From NCBI GenBank assembly GCA_017302455.1, contig JAFLDO010000042.1:1-40808 (forward strand): a DNA stretch of 40,808 nt. The letters are read 5' to 3'. Both the position numbers and the translations under genes were made by a program. Source of the DNA: Accumulibacter sp. (GTDB taxonomy: Bacteria > Pseudomonadota > Gammaproteobacteria > Burkholderiales > Rhodocyclaceae). A model generated the notes under the pieces. It was not told the origin of the DNA, ran no database searches, and was given only the letters and a program-made list of their open reading frames with translations. This document shows positions 16,624-25,334 of this stretch, piece by piece. Each line of letters opens with the position of its first letter. Within the stretch, counting starts at the first letter, position 1.

Positions 16624-18609
16624 ATGAATTACTTCGTGACCGGCGCCACCGGTTTCATCGGCAAGCGGCTTGTCGCAAAGCTGTTGACCCGCCCCGATGC
16701 CGTCGTGCATTTCCTGACACGCGCCGTCGAGCTACCGCGACTCCAGGAATTGTACGAGTACTGGGGCACCGACGCGACGCGCGTCATCCCGATCGTCGGC
16801 GACTTGACGCAACCTGAGCTTGGCGTGGCCAAAGCCGACGTCGAGAAGCTCAAAGGCACCATCGAGCACTTTTTCCACCTCGCGGCCATCTACGACCTCA
16901 AGGCAAGCGCCGAAGACCAGCAGCGGGCCAACGTGGACGGTACCCGCAACACGGTTCGCCTGGCCGAGGAAATCGGCGCCCGACACTTTCACCTGGTCAG
17001 TTCGATAGCATCTGCCGGGCTGTTCGAAGGACTGTTTCGCGAAGACATGTTCGAAGAGGCGGAGAACCTCGACAACCCCTACTTCCGCACCAAGCACGAC
17101 TCGGAAGGAATCGTGCGCAAGGAGTGCAAGGTGCCGTGGCGCATCTTCCGTCCGGCCATCGTCGTCGGCGACTCGCGTACAGGGGAAATGGACAAGATTG
17201 ACGGCCCCTATTACTTCTTCAAGCTGATCCAGAAAATGCGCAGGATGTTCCCGTCGTGGATGCCGACCATCGGCATCGAAGGCGGTCGCATCAATGTCGT
17301 ACCGGTGGACTTCATCGTCGCCGCCATGGACCACATTGCCCATCTGGAGAACGAAGACGGCAATTGCTTCCACCTCACCGACCCGACGCCGATGCGCGTC
17401 GGCGACTTGCTCAATACTTTCGCGCGTGCGGCACACGCGCCGGAAATGGCGATGCGCGTCAATGCCGCATTGCTTGGCTTCATTCCGCGCTCGATGCGCA
17501 AGGCGATGTTTGCCCTGACGCCGGTTCGCCGCATCCGCAACGCGGTGATGAAGGATCTCGGCCTGCCCGACGACATTCTCGACTTCGTCAACTACCCGAC
17601 CCGCTTCGATTGCCGGGAAACGCAACGCGCGCTCAAGGGCACCGGCATTGCCGTACCACCGCTGGACAGCTACGCCTGGCGTCTGTGGGACTATTGGGAG
17701 CGCCACCTCGACCCGGATCTGTTCATCGATCAGACGCTACGCGGCCAGATCGAAGGCAAGGTCGTTCTCGTCACCGGTGGCTCCTCCGGGATCGGCAAGG
17801 CTACGGTCCGCAAGATGGCCGAAGGTGGCGCGATCGCCGTCACCATCGCCCGCGATGCGCAGGCCCTCGACGAAACGCGACGCGAGTTCGAAGCAAACGG
17901 TCTGCGCCTGATCACGCATGCGGTTGACGTTGCCAACCCCGAACAATGTGCGGCCTTCGTCAAGCTGATGACCGAGGAGTATGGCGGCGTCGACATCCTG
18001 GTCAATAACGCCGGGCGATCGATTCGCCGTGGTATCGAGAACTCATTCGATCGTTTCCACGACTTCGAACGGACGATGGAAGTCAATTACTTTGGCGCCT
18101 TGCGCCTGACGATGGGCTTCCTGCCCGGAATGATCGCCAAGCGCAAGGGACACGTCATCAACATCTCATCGATCGGCGTACTGACCAACGCCCCGCGCTT
18201 CTCGGCCTATGTTGCCTCGAAAGCGGCGATGGATGCCTGGGCACGCTGTGCCGCGTCCGAGTTCGCCGATCGCGGCATCGAGTTCACGACGATCAACATG
18301 CCACTCGTCAAGACGCCGATGATTGCGCCGACCAAACTCTATGACCAGGTGCCGACGCTGTCTCCGGACGATGCGGCCGACATGATCGTCGAAGCGATCA
18401 TCCACAAGCCGGTGCGCATCGCCACCAGGCTGGGGATCTTCGGCGCCCTGCTCCACTCGCTGACGCCGAAAGCGGCCCAGATCATGATGAATACCAGCTT
18501 CCGGATGTTCCCGGACTCCAGCGCCGCCGCGCAGAAGAAACCGGAGTCCGCCGAGCAAACCGCTGACCAGATCGCTTTCTCGCAGATCATGCGCGGCATT
18601 CACTTCTGA
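16624..18609 (+). CDS. Two-domain fatty acyl-CoA reductase (alcohol-forming, Maqu_2507-type)
   Basis: This 661-residue protein carries two SDR domains. The N-terminal extended SDR has TGATGFIG at 6-13 and a Tyr153-x3-Lys157 pair; the C-terminal classical SDR has VTGGSSGIG at 383-391, NNAGRSIRR and Tyr529-x3-Lys533. Length, domain order and many signature stretches (YFFKLIQKMR, GRSIRRGIENSFDRFHDFE, IGVLTNAPRFSAYV, RMFPDS) match the Marinobacter enzyme Maqu_2507, which reduces acyl-CoA through the aldehyde to fatty alcohol with NADPH. The C-terminal half resembles the Acr1 acyl-CoA reductase. It diverges from the phasin gene and would supply alcohol to the wax ester synthase. I rate the family assignment as strong. 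Confidence 0.92.
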   Translation: MNYFVTGATGFIGKRLVAKLLTRPDAVVHFLTRAVELPRLQELYEYWGTDATRVIPIVGDLTQPELGVAKADVEKLKGTIEHFFHLAAIYDLKASAEDQQRANVDGTRNTVRLAEEIGARHFHLVSSIASAGLFEGLFREDMFEEAENLDNPYFRTKHDSEGIVRKECKVPWRIFRPAIVVGDSRTGEMDKIDGPYYFFKLIQKMRRMFPSWMPTIGIEGGRINVVPVDFIVAAMDHIAHLENEDGNCFHLTDPTPMRVGDLLNTFARAAHAPEMAMRVNAALLGFIPRSMRKAMFALTPVRRIRNAVMKDLGLPDDILDFVNYPTRFDCRETQRALKGTGIAVPPLDSYAWRLWDYWERHLDPDLFIDQTLRGQIEGKVVLVTGGSSGIGKATVRKMAEGGAIAVTIARDAQALDETRREFEANGLRLITHAVDVANPEQCAAFVKLMTEEYGGVDILVNNAGRSIRRGIENSFDRFHDFERTMEVNYFGALRLTMGFLPGMIAKRKGHVINISSIGVLTNAPRFSAYVASKAAMDAWARCAASEFADRGIEFTTINMPLVKTPMIAPTKLYDQVPTLSPDDAADMIVEAIIHKPVRIATRLGIFGALLHSLTPKAAQIMMNTSFRMFPDSSAAAQKKPESAEQTADQIAFSQIMRGIHF

Positions 18610-18628
18610 CACGAGCCCACCGTACTTC

Positions 18629-19048
18629 ATGACTACCCCCACCCCTGGCCCTTTGCCTGGCCAAAACGCCCGCCAGCTATTGAAGCAACTTCAGGAGCAG
18701 TTCCCGGTCTTCCGCGACTGCCTGCCGCTGGCGATCGGTATCGACAAGCAACTCCTGGCGCGGCTGCCCGACCTCAATCGCAAGGAGTTACGGATTGCAC
18801 TGGGGATCCATACGCACTCCTTGCGCTACCTCAAGACGACCGAAAAGGCGACCGCCAGGGTCGACCTCGACGGCAACCCCGCCGGCGAGATCATGGCCAC
18901 ACACCGTACCCATGCCGCCGAGCTGGTCAAGGACCGTTTGAAGAAACAGGCGGAACAGCGCAGAACGCAGCGCGAGGCCGAGGCGCTGGCGCGTCAGCAC
19001 GCGCAGAAACTGGGACAGCTCGTCGAGAAGTTCAGCCGCAGCAAGTGA
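18629..19048 (+). CDS. ProQ/FinO-domain RNA-binding protein
   Basis: The 139-residue protein has the FinO/ProQ core: FPVFRDCLPLAIGIDKQLL, RKELRIALGIHTHSLRYLK and the following AxARVDLDGNPAGEI. A lysine/arginine-rich C-terminal helix (about 100-139) follows. Such proteins bind structured small RNAs and mRNA 3' ends and act as RNA chaperones. It begins 19 bases after the fatty acyl-CoA reductase and could be read from the same promoter. It is shorter than E. coli ProQ and lacks the C-terminal Tudor-like domain, as in many betaproteobacteria. Confidence 0.88.
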   Translation: MTTPTPGPLPGQNARQLLKQLQEQFPVFRDCLPLAIGIDKQLLARLPDLNRKELRIALGIHTHSLRYLKTTEKATARVDLDGNPAGEIMATHRTHAAELVKDRLKKQAEQRRTQREAEALARQHAQKLGQLVEKFSRSK

Positions 19049-19075
19049 GCCGAGAGTGAAGGCGGGCAGCCGTTG

Positions 19076-19636
19076 ATGGACCACCTGCTCAGGGACAACA
19101 CCACCCTCGAGTTGTACGCCTGGCTGGAAGAGGATGCCGAACTGCCCGGCTGGGATGTCCTGGTCGGCAATCCCTTCGGCAAGTCGCTGCCCGAAGACCA
19201 GTTCACCACCGTACAGAACTACTTTGCCGAGTATCACCTGGAGTATTTCCGGCAGAGGCTCTATCGGCACTTTCCGAGCCGCCTGCACGCCCTGCTGCTG
19301 TTCGCGACACGCGTGGACGCAGAAACATTCCGCGCCAAGCATCCAGCACGGGTGTTTGGACGGACGCTCGTGTGCGCACGCAGCAAGGGCGCCTATCTGT
19401 GCTCGTTTCATGATTCGAGCTGGCTCGACTACCTGCGCCTCCCGCACAGTCTCAGCTTGTCTACGCTTGACACGATCGCCAACCACTATTGGAAAGGCGC
19501 CTTGGTCGAGGAAGCGGGCTTGACCTTCATGAATGAGCGCTGGCGCGAGCCGCCGGTGATCGAAGCCCTTTTCCAGGGCACGCTGGAAGCCGTCGCCCCT
19601 GGCCAGCAGAGCGGCTGGCTCCCCGGCTTTGGTTGA
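19076..19636 (+). CDS. Conserved-looking protein of unknown function
   Basis: The 186-residue soluble protein (MDHLLRDNTTLELYAWLEEDAELPGWDVLVGNPFG) has no signal peptide or membrane segment and no motif I recognise. It is rich in aromatic residues, with one Cys in VCARSKGAYLCSF and a pattern of alternating strands and helices. It starts 27 bases after the ProQ-like gene, and its 3' end overlaps the start of mobA by eight bases, so all three are probably cotranscribed. The overlap suggests a possible link to molybdenum cofactor metabolism, but that is guesswork. Confidence 0.7.
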   Translation: MDHLLRDNTTLELYAWLEEDAELPGWDVLVGNPFGKSLPEDQFTTVQNYFAEYHLEYFRQRLYRHFPSRLHALLLFATRVDAETFRAKHPARVFGRTLVCARSKGAYLCSFHDSSWLDYLRLPHSLSLSTLDTIANHYWKGALVEEAGLTFMNERWREPPVIEALFQGTLEAVAPGQQSGWLPGFG

Positions 19637-20246
19637 GTCAGACGGAAGTCCGCGGACGCCGCGCGAACCGATCACCGGGGTGATTCTTGCCGGTGGTCTG
19701 GCCCGCCGCATGGGCCGAGTCGACAAGGGCCTGCAGTTACTGGACGGCAAGCCGCTCGTCCAGTGGGTAGCAGAACGTTTCGCGCCCCAGGTCGAACAGC
19801 TGTTGGTCAACGCCAATCAGAACGCCACCGACTACGCGACTCTCGGCTATTCGGTAATCGCTGACCTGGTCCCCGGCTTCGCGGGTCCGCTTGCCGGTCT
19901 GCATGCCGCCCTGGCGCACGCCAGCCATTCGCTGGTGGCTGCCGTCCCCTGCGACTCGCCCTTTCTGCCGGCCGATCTTGTGGCTCGCCTGCACACCGCG
20001 ATGGTAATGACCGGCAGTGATGTCGCCACGGCGCGAACCTTCGACCAGCCACAACCGGCCTTCTGTCTCTGCCGCCGCGAGCTTCTCCCGCAACTGGCTG
20101 AGTTCCTTGCCGGTGGCGAGCACAAGATGGCTCTCTGGTACCGAACGTTGCGGGCAGTTCACGTCGCCTTCGACGATGAGGCCGCAGCGTTCCGCAATAT
20201 CAACACCTCCGGCGAACTGGCTCGCTGCGCGCACAAGACGAAATAG
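19629..20246 (+). CDS. mobA: Molybdenum cofactor guanylyltransferase
   Basis: The 205-residue enzyme joins GMP to molybdopterin to make the MGD cofactor. The nucleotide-binding motif LAGGLARRMGRVDKGLQ is near the N-terminus, and PCDSPFLPADLV holds the metal-binding aspartate. The start is uncertain: a TTG at 19629 overlapping the preceding stop is the best candidate, and the conserved part starts at ITGVILAGG. No molybdoenzyme gene is in the window. Confidence 0.9.
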   Translation: MVESDGSPRTPREPITGVILAGGLARRMGRVDKGLQLLDGKPLVQWVAERFAPQVEQLLVNANQNATDYATLGYSVIADLVPGFAGPLAGLHAALAHASHSLVAAVPCDSPFLPADLVARLHTAMVMTGSDVATARTFDQPQPAFCLCRRELLPQLAEFLAGGEHKMALWYRTLRAVHVAFDDEAAAFRNINTSGELARCAHKTK

Positions 20247-20438
20247 GCGGCGCCCTGGCGCAGGTGCCCCGTGCCAGGGCGCAATTGCGGACGCGGGAGG
20301 AATTCTTCCGCTTGCCGCAAGGCTGACCGCAAGTTAGAATCGCGCCCTCGCTTCGCCAAGCGAATAAGCACCTTCATCCATCTGGCGTTCGCTCTATCAA
20401 ACCGGGGCTGCGCCGTTATTCACGAAAGAGAGTTTGAC

Positions 20439-20708
20439 ATGGCGATCAATGTTGCGCAGAAAGCGCAAATCATGGCTGACTACCAGCGTGCGGCCGGCGA
20501 TACCGGTTCTTCCGAAGTCCAGGTAGCCCTGCTCACGGCACGCATCAATGACCTGACCGGCCATTTCAAGGAACACAAGAAGGACAACCACTCGCGGCGC
20601 GGACTGCTGCGCATGGTCAGTCGTCGCCGCAAACTGCTGGACTACCTCAAGCGCACCAACGTTGATTCGTACCGCGCGCTGATTCAGCGTCTCGGCCTGC
20701 GCAAATAA
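20439..20708 (+). CDS. rpsO: 30S ribosomal protein S15
   Basis: The 89-residue primary 16S rRNA-binding protein has the S15 signature [35 protein letters not shown] and ends RLGLRK. The ATG at 20439 has a purine-rich GAAAGAGAG upstream. It precedes pnp, the rpsO-pnp arrangement known from E. coli, where S15 represses its own translation and PNPase levels are set by RNase processing of the intervening RNA. Confidence 0.97.
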   Translation: MAINVAQKAQIMADYQRAAGDTGSSEVQVALLTARINDLTGHFKEHKKDNHSRRGLLRMVSRRRKLLDYLKRTNVDSYRALIQRLGLRK

Positions 20709-20763
20709 GCCTGCTCGCCGATCCGCGCTGCGGTCGGAGATGCGGGCAACTCGAAGAAGCCGT

Positions 20764-20796
20764 CAGCGGCCAGCCCCCTTTCGGGCTGTGCCGCTG
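20764..20796 (+). terminator. Strong hairpin between rpsO and pnp
   Basis: CAGCGGC-CAGCCC at 20764-20776 pairs with GGGCTG-T-GCCGCTG at 20783-20796, a 13-base-pair stem with one bulged T and a six-base loop. It is followed by TTCTT rather than a pure T-tract. In E. coli the same gap holds the rpsO terminator and an RNase III site that controls pnp; this stem may act as an attenuator or processing site. Confidence 0.6.
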
Positions 20797-20894
20797 TTCT
20801 TGCTGCGGCGGCCCCGTCGGCCAATGGGCACGTCGGCTGCAATGCCTGCCGGAGTCGTGGGCAGGCACGTGCCAGACAATTGAGAAAGGAAACA

Positions 20895-23015
20895 ATGTTT
20901 AATATCGTCAAGAAAACCTTTGCTTACGGCGCCCACCAGGTGACCATGGAAACCGGCGAAATCGCCCGCCAGGCTGGCGGTGCCGTCATGGTCTCCATCG
21001 ATGACACGGTCGTTCTGGTCTCCGTCGTCGGCAACAAGACGGCCAAGCCCGGCCAGGACTTCTTCCCGCTGACCGTTGATTACATCGAGAAGACCTATGC
21101 GGCCGGCAAGATTCCTGGCGGCTTCTTCAAACGCGAGGGGCGCCCTTCCGAAAAGGAAACGCTGACTTCGCGCCTGATCGACCGTCCTCTGCGTCCGCTG
21201 TTTCCCGATGGCTTCTACCATGAAGTGCAGGTCGTCGCGACGGTGATGTCGCTGAACCCGGAAATCGACCCCGACATCGCGGCGCTGATCGGCGCATCTG
21301 CCGCGATGACGATCTCCGGCATTCCCTTCGACGGACCCATCGGTGCGGCTCGCGTGGGCTACGTGGACGGTCAGTATGTCGTCAATCCGACCGCCACGCA
21401 GCTGAAATCAAGCCTGCTCGATCTGGTTGTCGCCGGCACGCAGGCGGCCGTCCTGATGGTTGAATCGGAAGCCAAGGAACTGTCCGAAGAGGTCATGCTC
21501 GGTGCCGTGGTCTTCGGACACCAGCAGATGCAGGTGGTGATCGACGCGATCAATGAACTCGCTGATGAGGCCGGCAAACCCGAGTGGGACTGGACGCCGG
21601 CGGCGCGCAACGAGGCGGTACACGGCAAGCTCAATCAACTCGTTGAGGCCGAACTGCAGGAAGCCTACCGGATCACCAGCAAGCAACTGCGCAGCCAGCG
21701 GCTCAAGGAGGTCACCGCCTATGCGGTGGAAACCCTGACCGCCGATGACGACGCTCCTGACGCGAATGCCGTGCGCAACATGGTCTCCGCCGTCGAGGCA
21801 CGCATCGTCCGTGGCCGCATCCTCGCCGGGGAACCGCGAATCGACGGGCGCGACACGCGCACGGTCAGACCGATCGCGATCCGTTCGGGTGTGCTGCCAC
21901 GTGCGCATGGGTCATCCCTGTTCACGCGCGGCGAGACGCAGGCGATCGTCGTGGCGACGCTGGGTACCGGTCGCGACGAGCAGATCATCGACGCGCTGTC
22001 CGGTGAGTACCGCGAGCGCTTCATGCTGCACTACAACTTCCCGCCCTACGCGACGGGTGAATGCGGACGCGTCGGCACGCCCAAGCGCCGCGAGGTGGGT
22101 CACGGTCGTCTTGCCAAGCGGGCCCTGCTTGCCGTGCTGCCGGCGCCGGAGGACTTCTCGTACACGATTCGCGTCGTCTCCGAGATCACCGAGTCGAACG
22201 GTTCGAGCTCCATGGCCAGCGTCTGCGGCGCCTCGCTGGCGCTGATGGACGCCGGCGTACCGCTGAAGGCCCACGTGGCCGGAATCGCGATGGGGCTGAT
22301 CAAGGAAGGCAATCGCGTCGCGGTGCTGACCGACATCCTCGGCGACGAGGATCATCTGGGTGACATGGATTTCAAGGTAGCCGGAACCGAGGCCGGAGTC
22401 ACGGCGCTGCAGATGGACATCAAGATCCAGGGGATCACCAAGGAGATCATGCAGGTCGCGCTGGCGCAGGCCGGCGAAGCCCGCCTGCACATCCTCAAGC
22501 AGATGCAGGGCTCGATGTCAGGGCACCGCGAGGAGGTGTCAACCTACGCGCCCCGCCTGTACACCATGAAAATCAACCCCGAGAAGATTCGCGACGTGAT
22601 CGGCAAGGGCGGCGCGGTGATTCGCGCCATCACCGAGGAAACCGGCACCACGATCGACATCAAGGACGATGGAACGATCACCATCGCCTCGGTCAGCGGC
22701 GAAGCCGCGAGTGCCGCGCGAGCCCGGATCGAGTCGATCACCGCCGATGTCGAGGTGGGCAAGGTGTACGACGGCACGGTACTCAAGCTTCTCGACTTTG
22801 GTGCCATCGTCAGCATCCTGCCGGGACGCGACGGCCTGCTGCATATTTCGCAGATCGCCAACGAGCGCGTCAACGCGGTTGCCGACTACCTCAAGGACGG
22901 CCAGAAAGTCCGCGTCAAGGTGCTCGAAGCCGACGAAAAGGGCCGCGTTCGGCTGTCGATGAAAGCGCTTACCGCTGAAGAAGGCGGTGCCACCGCCGCT
23001 GCCCCGGCGCCATAA
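20895..23015 (+). CDS. pnp: Polyribonucleotide nucleotidyltransferase (PNPase)
   Basis: The 706-residue phosphorolytic 3'-5' exoribonuclease has two RNase PH-like domains (about 1-215 and 310-540, with [33 protein letters not shown] in the first). A KH domain follows ([18 protein letters not shown]) and then an S1 domain ([18 protein letters not shown]) ending with a short Ala/Pro tail. The start at 20895 (MFNIVKKTF) follows AGAAAGGAAACA. The length is normal. It works in RNA decay and, with RNase E, in the degradosome. Confidence 0.97.
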   Translation: MFNIVKKTFAYGAHQVTMETGEIARQAGGAVMVSIDDTVVLVSVVGNKTAKPGQDFFPLTVDYIEKTYAAGKIPGGFFKREGRPSEKETLTSRLIDRPLRPLFPDGFYHEVQVVATVMSLNPEIDPDIAALIGASAAMTISGIPFDGPIGAARVGYVDGQYVVNPTATQLKSSLLDLVVAGTQAAVLMVESEAKELSEEVMLGAVVFGHQQMQVVIDAINELADEAGKPEWDWTPAARNEAVHGKLNQLVEAELQEAYRITSKQLRSQRLKEVTAYAVETLTADDDAPDANAVRNMVSAVEARIVRGRILAGEPRIDGRDTRTVRPIAIRSGVLPRAHGSSLFTRGETQAIVVATLGTGRDEQIIDALSGEYRERFMLHYNFPPYATGECGRVGTPKRREVGHGRLAKRALLAVLPAPEDFSYTIRVVSEITESNGSSSMASVCGASLALMDAGVPLKAHVAGIAMGLIKEGNRVAVLTDILGDEDHLGDMDFKVAGTEAGVTALQMDIKIQGITKEIMQVALAQAGEARLHILKQMQGSMSGHREEVSTYAPRLYTMKINPEKIRDVIGKGGAVIRAITEETGTTIDIKDDGTITIASVSGEAASAARARIESITADVEVGKVYDGTVLKLLDFGAIVSILPGRDGLLHISQIANERVNAVADYLKDGQKVRVKVLEADEKGRVRLSMKALTAEEGGATAAAPAP

Positions 23016-23050
23016 CCAGCTACGTTCCAGCGAACCGCGGCAGCATGAGA

Positions 23051-23075
23051 AAGGACGCCTTGGCGTCCTTTTTCT
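23051..23075. terminator. Terminator between convergent pnp and dksA
   Basis: AAGGACGCC at 23051-23059 and GGCGTCCTT at 23062-23070 are exact inverted copies, followed by a T-rich run on the plus strand. It lies 36 bases after the pnp stop and 55 bases past the dksA stop on the other strand, so it can serve pnp and perhaps both genes. Confidence 0.8.
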
Positions 23076-23124
23076 TATCCAGCCGGTCATTCAGCGCGGC
23101 CGCTGGCCGACCGCGCTGAGCGGG

Positions 23125-23550
23125 CTACTTGGCGACCTGTTTCTCGCGCACCTCTTCGAGCGTCTTGCAGTCGATGCACAGCGTCGCCGTGGGACGCGCC
23201 TCCAGACGCTTGATACCGATCTCGACACCGCAGGCCGCGCAATAGCCGTAGTCGCCGCTATCGATGCGATCAATGGTTTCCTCGATCTTCTTGATCAGCT
23301 TGCGCTCACGGTCACGGTTACGAAGCTCGATGGCAATGTCGGTTTCCTGGCTCGCGCGATCATTGGGATCGGCGAAGACGGTCGCTTCATCCTTCATCGT
23401 ATGCACCGTGCGCTCGATGTCTTCCATCAACTGCTGTTTGAGGGCTTCCAGAATGCCGCGAAAATGCGCCAACTGGGCGCTGCTCATGAACTCCTCGCCA
23501 GCTTTCGGCACGTAAGGGGAGAATTGCTTCTGCAGCACGTCTTCAGCCAT
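23125..23550 (-). CDS. dksA: RNA polymerase-binding transcription factor DksA
   Basis: The 141-residue protein inserts its coiled coil into the RNA polymerase secondary channel and works with ppGpp in the stringent response. The coiled-coil region (about 30-105) holds the tip motif ADPNDRASQE with the two acidic residues needed for activity. The four-cysteine zinc finger (CAAC...CIDC) follows. No good ribosome binding site precedes the ATG at 23550; a start at the second methionine (residue 22) is possible. It converges with pnp. Confidence 0.95.
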   Translation of the reverse strand: MAEDVLQKQFSPYVPKAGEEFMSSAQLAHFRGILEALKQQLMEDIERTVHTMKDEATVFADPNDRASQETDIAIELRNRDRERKLIKKIEETIDRIDSGDYGYCAACGVEIGIKRLEARPTATLCIDCKTLEEVREKQVAK

Positions 23551-23716
23551 ATCGGAGGACCCTGTTCTTCTGATTGCGAAAAACCCGATTAAATATCAGA
23601 AATAGTCCCGCCATGCAAGCAGCCGCCACGCGCCCGGCCACCACCGGAGTTCGCCGGCGACCCAGCCTCTCGACAGGCGGCCGCTGCGCTATGCGCCGGG
23701 GCAGGTAGTGCCTGCG

Positions 23717-24469
23717 TCACCCGCCGGTCTCGCCGACAGGTCTTGCGCTCCCGCTCGCATGGCGGCTGCGCAGCGCCATCGCCATTTCGAAGGCCGCCTG
23801 GGTGAAGCTGAGGATCTCGGCGAACTCCTCGTCGGTAAGTCCTCGGGCCTCGTCGTTGCTACGGTAAACATTGACGAACTGGTGTTCGCGCACCGTCTGC
23901 AAGACCAGCTTGCCGACGCCAAGCCCTTCAAGGGTTTTCCACAGATCCGGATTGGAACTGCGCGTGAGACCCATGACGAAGCCGATCGGGTCGCTGCGCC
24001 CGAAAACCGCCGCCAGACGCAGAATCAGTTCGAACGACAGCGCCATCCGGCCGTTCTCCAGGGCCTCGATCAACGACGGGTCCTTGAGGTCTATCGCCGC
24101 GCCGACCTCGGCGATGGTCAGCCCCGCGGCCTCGCGCATCCCCCGGATGCTCGCGCCGGTCCTGGCCCAGGCAGCGGGCTCGCCGACGCTCGGCAACACG
24201 GCTCTGACGACCTCGCTGGCCGCCTCCAGCGCTTGCCCTTCGCGCAACGCGCGCGACACCTTGCCTGCGGTCTGCAGCGCCCGCCCGGCGACGCCGGCGG
24301 CAGAACTGATGTCGAGCAGCCTGCCTGCCATCGCCCGTACCTGATCCACCAATCCAGGTTCGGCAGCGGGCGCACTCGCCTTCTCGCCCGCAGCGGCGGC
24401 AGACTTGCCCGCTACCCGCCGGGCAGCGGGAGGCTTGCGTTTCGGTGGTGGCGAAGACGGATCGGTCAT
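23717..24469 (-). CDS. XRE-type helix-turn-helix protein
   Basis: The 250-residue protein has a Pro/Ala/Lys-rich disordered N-terminus (about 1-40). A helical linker follows, then an XRE/Cro-type helix-turn-helix at about 105-165 (SIRGMREAAGLTIAEVGAAIDLKDPSLIEALENGR), and a helical C-terminal part of about 80 residues with DEEFAEILSFTQAAFEMAMALR. It should be a DNA-binding regulator; its targets are not evident. The HTH in the middle of the chain rather than at its start is notable. It stands alone between dksA and a DUF2917 gene on the same strand. Confidence 0.75.
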   Translation of the reverse strand: MTDPSSPPPKRKPPAARRVAGKSAAAAGEKASAPAAEPGLVDQVRAMAGRLLDISSAAGVAGRALQTAGKVSRALREGQALEAASEVVRAVLPSVGEPAAWARTGASIRGMREAAGLTIAEVGAAIDLKDPSLIEALENGRMALSFELILRLAAVFGRSDPIGFVMGLTRSSNPDLWKTLEGLGVGKLVLQTVREHQFVNVYRSNDEARGLTDEEFAEILSFTQAAFEMAMALRSRHASGSARPVGETGG

Positions 24470-24841
24470 CGAGAATCCTTTCGAGGCGACAGACCTGCGG
24501 CCGGCAAGCGCCCGCCGTGCCCGTCAGATCAACCGGAACGGCGATTGCAGGCGCCTCAAGGGTACGCTCCACGACCCCGCCCGGGCGTTCCCCGAAAGGA
24601 CCGACGTGCACACCGGTACCCGCGGACGGGTACGCAGGAGGCGCCCTCAGGCCCGGCACTCCACGTCAACCGGGTCTTGGCGCCGCCAGCCGAGCCCGAG
24701 GAGATTCGCGGCCCGCCGACGCACCTGCCACTGCCAGATCAGGCACCAATACTATACCTTGAGCAGCGACGCGTGCAGCAGGCGTGCGAAAAAGCCAGGC
24801 GCCGGCAAGCGCGGCGGCGGCGAGCACCGCCGCTTCGCCAA
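24470..24841. other. Intergenic stretch, no gene seen
   Basis: The 372 bases between two reverse-strand genes hold only arginine/proline-rich shadow frames. A short hairpin (GTACCC / GGGTAC near 24617-24634) is visible without a T-tract. I see no RNA gene. Confidence 0.4.
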
Positions 24842-25180
24842 TCAGGCACGCAGCGGCAAGGCCACGCGATTCGGGATGCGCACGAAGTCGCGACTGGCAC
24901 GCCAGAGAGCCGCAAGGCGACCCGCCGAGAGTCTGGCCGGCCGCGAGACGGGGCGCGCGAACCGCGCACGCCCACTGCCGATCGCCTCCAGCAAGGCCAG
25001 GCCCCGGCCGCGGATGAGATGACTATCGCCCGGCGCGAGAAGGATGTCGCCGGCTTCGCCCTCAACGGTCAGCCAGAGCCGTCCGGCCGTACAGATCACG
25101 CGCACGCCCTTGGCGGAGCGAAGCCGGATCGGTGTGTTCTCCGCAAGGCACAGTTCGCTGTCGAAAAAATCGAGGCCCAT
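24842..25180 (-). CDS. DUF2917 protein (first of two)
   Basis: The 112-residue protein starts at MGLDFFDSELCLAENTPIRL, with GGAG upstream. It has the small beta-rich core of DUF2917: RVICTAGRLWLTVEGEAGDILLAPGDSHLIRGRGLALLEAIGSG, a cupin-like strand pattern with the W-L-T-x-E and D-x-x-L-x-x-G-D motifs. The C-terminal 35 residues are basic (RPVSRPARLSAGRLAALWRASRDF). The family's function is unknown. It diverges from a MocR-type regulator and is probably its regulatory target. A second member at 29668-29994 diverges from a LysR gene. Confidence 0.78.
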   Translation of the reverse strand: MGLDFFDSELCLAENTPIRLRSAKGVRVICTAGRLWLTVEGEAGDILLAPGDSHLIRGRGLALLEAIGSGRARFARPVSRPARLSAGRLAALWRASRDFVRIPNRVALPLRA

Positions 25181-25268
25181 GACATTCTCTCCGTTCGTTG
25201 TCTTGACAGCGAGCAGTCTACGGCGACCGCGAGTAGTGGTACAGTGACAGAAAAGACGAATTGTAATC

Positions 25269-25323
25269 AGCACAGTCTTGTCAATGCTCAACTGTGCTGT
25301 CCCGCTGCGGCAAGAACTGTGCT
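25269..25323. promoter_or_regulatory. Putative MocR operator: three copies of an 8-bp element
   Basis: AGCACAGT at 25269-25276 and ACTGTGCT at 25291-25298 and 25316-25323 form one inverted and one direct pair in the 154-base divergent region between the DUF2917 and MocR genes. The two direct copies are 25 bases apart start to start. MocR proteins commonly bind such direct and inverted repeats in a shared divergent promoter. Confidence 0.6.
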
Positions 25324-25334
25324 GGTAGGTAACT

